From NCBI RefSeq assembly GCF_028689785.1, contig NZ_JAQVCN010000033.1, positions 1-49,136 of the forward strand: a stretch of DNA of 49,136 nt, written 5' to 3'. The notes beneath the pieces were generated by a model. That model was not told the origin of the DNA and ran no database searches. It saw only the letters and a list, made by a program, of their open reading frames with translations. A program made the translations under genes and the position numbers. The DNA comes from Zoogloea sp. (GTDB lineage: Bacteria; Pseudomonadota; Gammaproteobacteria; Burkholderiales; Rhodocyclaceae). How positions within the stretch are numbered: position 1 is the first letter of the stretch; each line of letters starts with the position of its first letter. Shown here in pieces: positions 48,696 through 49,136 of this stretch.

Positions 48696-49136
48696 AGGCC
48701 CCGCCGCCCTATGAGCCCGCCCGCCTCGATGAGCGCGCCACCCTGGCCCCGGCCATCGGCGACCCACGCACCTGGCCAGTCGCCTCCTGGCCCGATCCCC
48801 AGCCCCTGCCCGAGGGTCTGGCCCCGGTGGCGCCCTTCGACTACGCCCTGTTGCCCGACCGCCTGCGCCCCTGGGTGCAGGACGTGGCCGACCGCATGCA
48901 GTGCCCGCCGGATTTCGTTGCCGTGCCCATGGTGGCCGCCCTGGGCAACCTGGTGGGCCGGCGCTGCGCCATCCGCCCCCAGGCCCGCAGCGATTGGCAG
49001 GAGTTCCCTAACCTGTGGGGCTGCATCGTGGGCCGGCCGGGGATGATGAAGAGCCCCGCCATGATGGCGGCCCTGGCCCCGCTGGTGCGCCTGGAAGCCC
49101 GTGCCCTGGAGGAATGGACCGCAGCCCAAGGCCAGT
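48692..49136 (+). CDS. DUF3987 primase-helicase-like protein, N-terminal part (cut by window edge)
   Basis: The first 148 codons are present; the gene continues past 49136. The pattern FPNLWGCIVGRPGMMKSPAM is the P-loop region of DUF3987 (YfjI-like) proteins, in which a GxPGxxKS form replaces the usual GKS. The stretch MQCPPDFVAVPMVAALGNLVGRRCAIRP before it is also typical. These proteins are thought to be helicase- or primase-like replication factors of P4/CP4-type elements. It overlaps the previous gene by 4 bases. The element therefore encodes two putative replication ATPases. Confidence 0.85.
   Translation, partial: MKAPPPYEPARLDERATLAPAIGDPRTWPVASWPDPQPLPEGLAPVAPFDYALLPDRLRPWVQDVADRMQCPPDFVAVPMVAALGNLVGRRCAIRPQARSDWQEFPNLWGCIVGRPGMMKSPAMMAALAPLVRLEARALEEWTAAQGQ

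Overview
The window is about 49 kb of GC-rich DNA from a chromosome that reads as a betaproteobacterium, most likely Rhodocyclales (Azospira/Azoarcus/Dechloromonas-like; inferred from gene order and protein character, with no search run). The evidence is the block pilMNOPQ - (Ig-like lipoprotein) - aroK - aroB - dgt - gltB - gltD, the divergent mrcA, the run cyaY / lptM - lysA, and the group yicC - gmk - rpoZ - spoT with a DUF3460 gene. These are housekeeping arrangements typical of Betaproteobacteria.

Layout. 1-885 is the left edge of a type I restriction system: the start of hsdR, cut by the window edge, and a small excisionase-type HTH gene. 1041-4481 holds a terminator, glmS, a REPIN-like inverted repeat and glmU, which together supply UDP-GlcNAc. 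4687-7295 is a MaoC-phosphotransacetylase fusion gene overlapping ackA, for acyl-CoA to acyl-phosphate to acid interconversion. 7393-23745 is a long minus-strand block: glutamate synthase, dGTPase, two shikimate enzymes, an Ig-like lipoprotein with EF-hand-like loops, and the type IV pilus assembly and secretin genes. 23920-32250 runs mainly on the plus strand: PBP1A, (cyaY on minus), lptM, lysA and a two-gene RND efflux system. 32257-37866 is on the minus strand: a DEDDh exonuclease/GIY-YIG protein, a DUF3460 gene, spoT, rpoZ, gmk and yicC. 37950-39805 is a translationally coupled Ser/Thr kinase and PP2C phosphatase.

From about 39.9 kb to the right edge lies an integrated P4/CP4-like mobile element. 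It contains a tyrosine integrase, an unrecognised cargo gene, an AlpA-type regulator, a small membrane-like protein, a 1023-residue TOPRIM + DUF927 primase-helicase, and an AT-rich region with two clusters of GGGAACA boxes (a candidate iteron origin). Next come a C4/CI-type antisense RNA flanked by seqA- and seqC-like targets (a candidate immunity circuit), a 47-codon ORF, a RadC-like gene, two small unknown genes, and the start of a second primase-helicase-like gene (DUF3987) that runs off the window. The genes after the antisense RNA are linked by 4-base stop/start overlaps, so one antisense-controlled transcript probably feeds them all.

The most interesting part is 46.1-47.4 kb, where replication-origin-like iterons, an antisense immunity RNA and a coupled operon are packed together. 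The core genome is ordinary, with a few points worth checking: the MaoC-Pta fusion with TGCA-type palindromes upstream, the REPIN between glmU and glmS, and the Ca-loop lipoprotein in the pilus operon.
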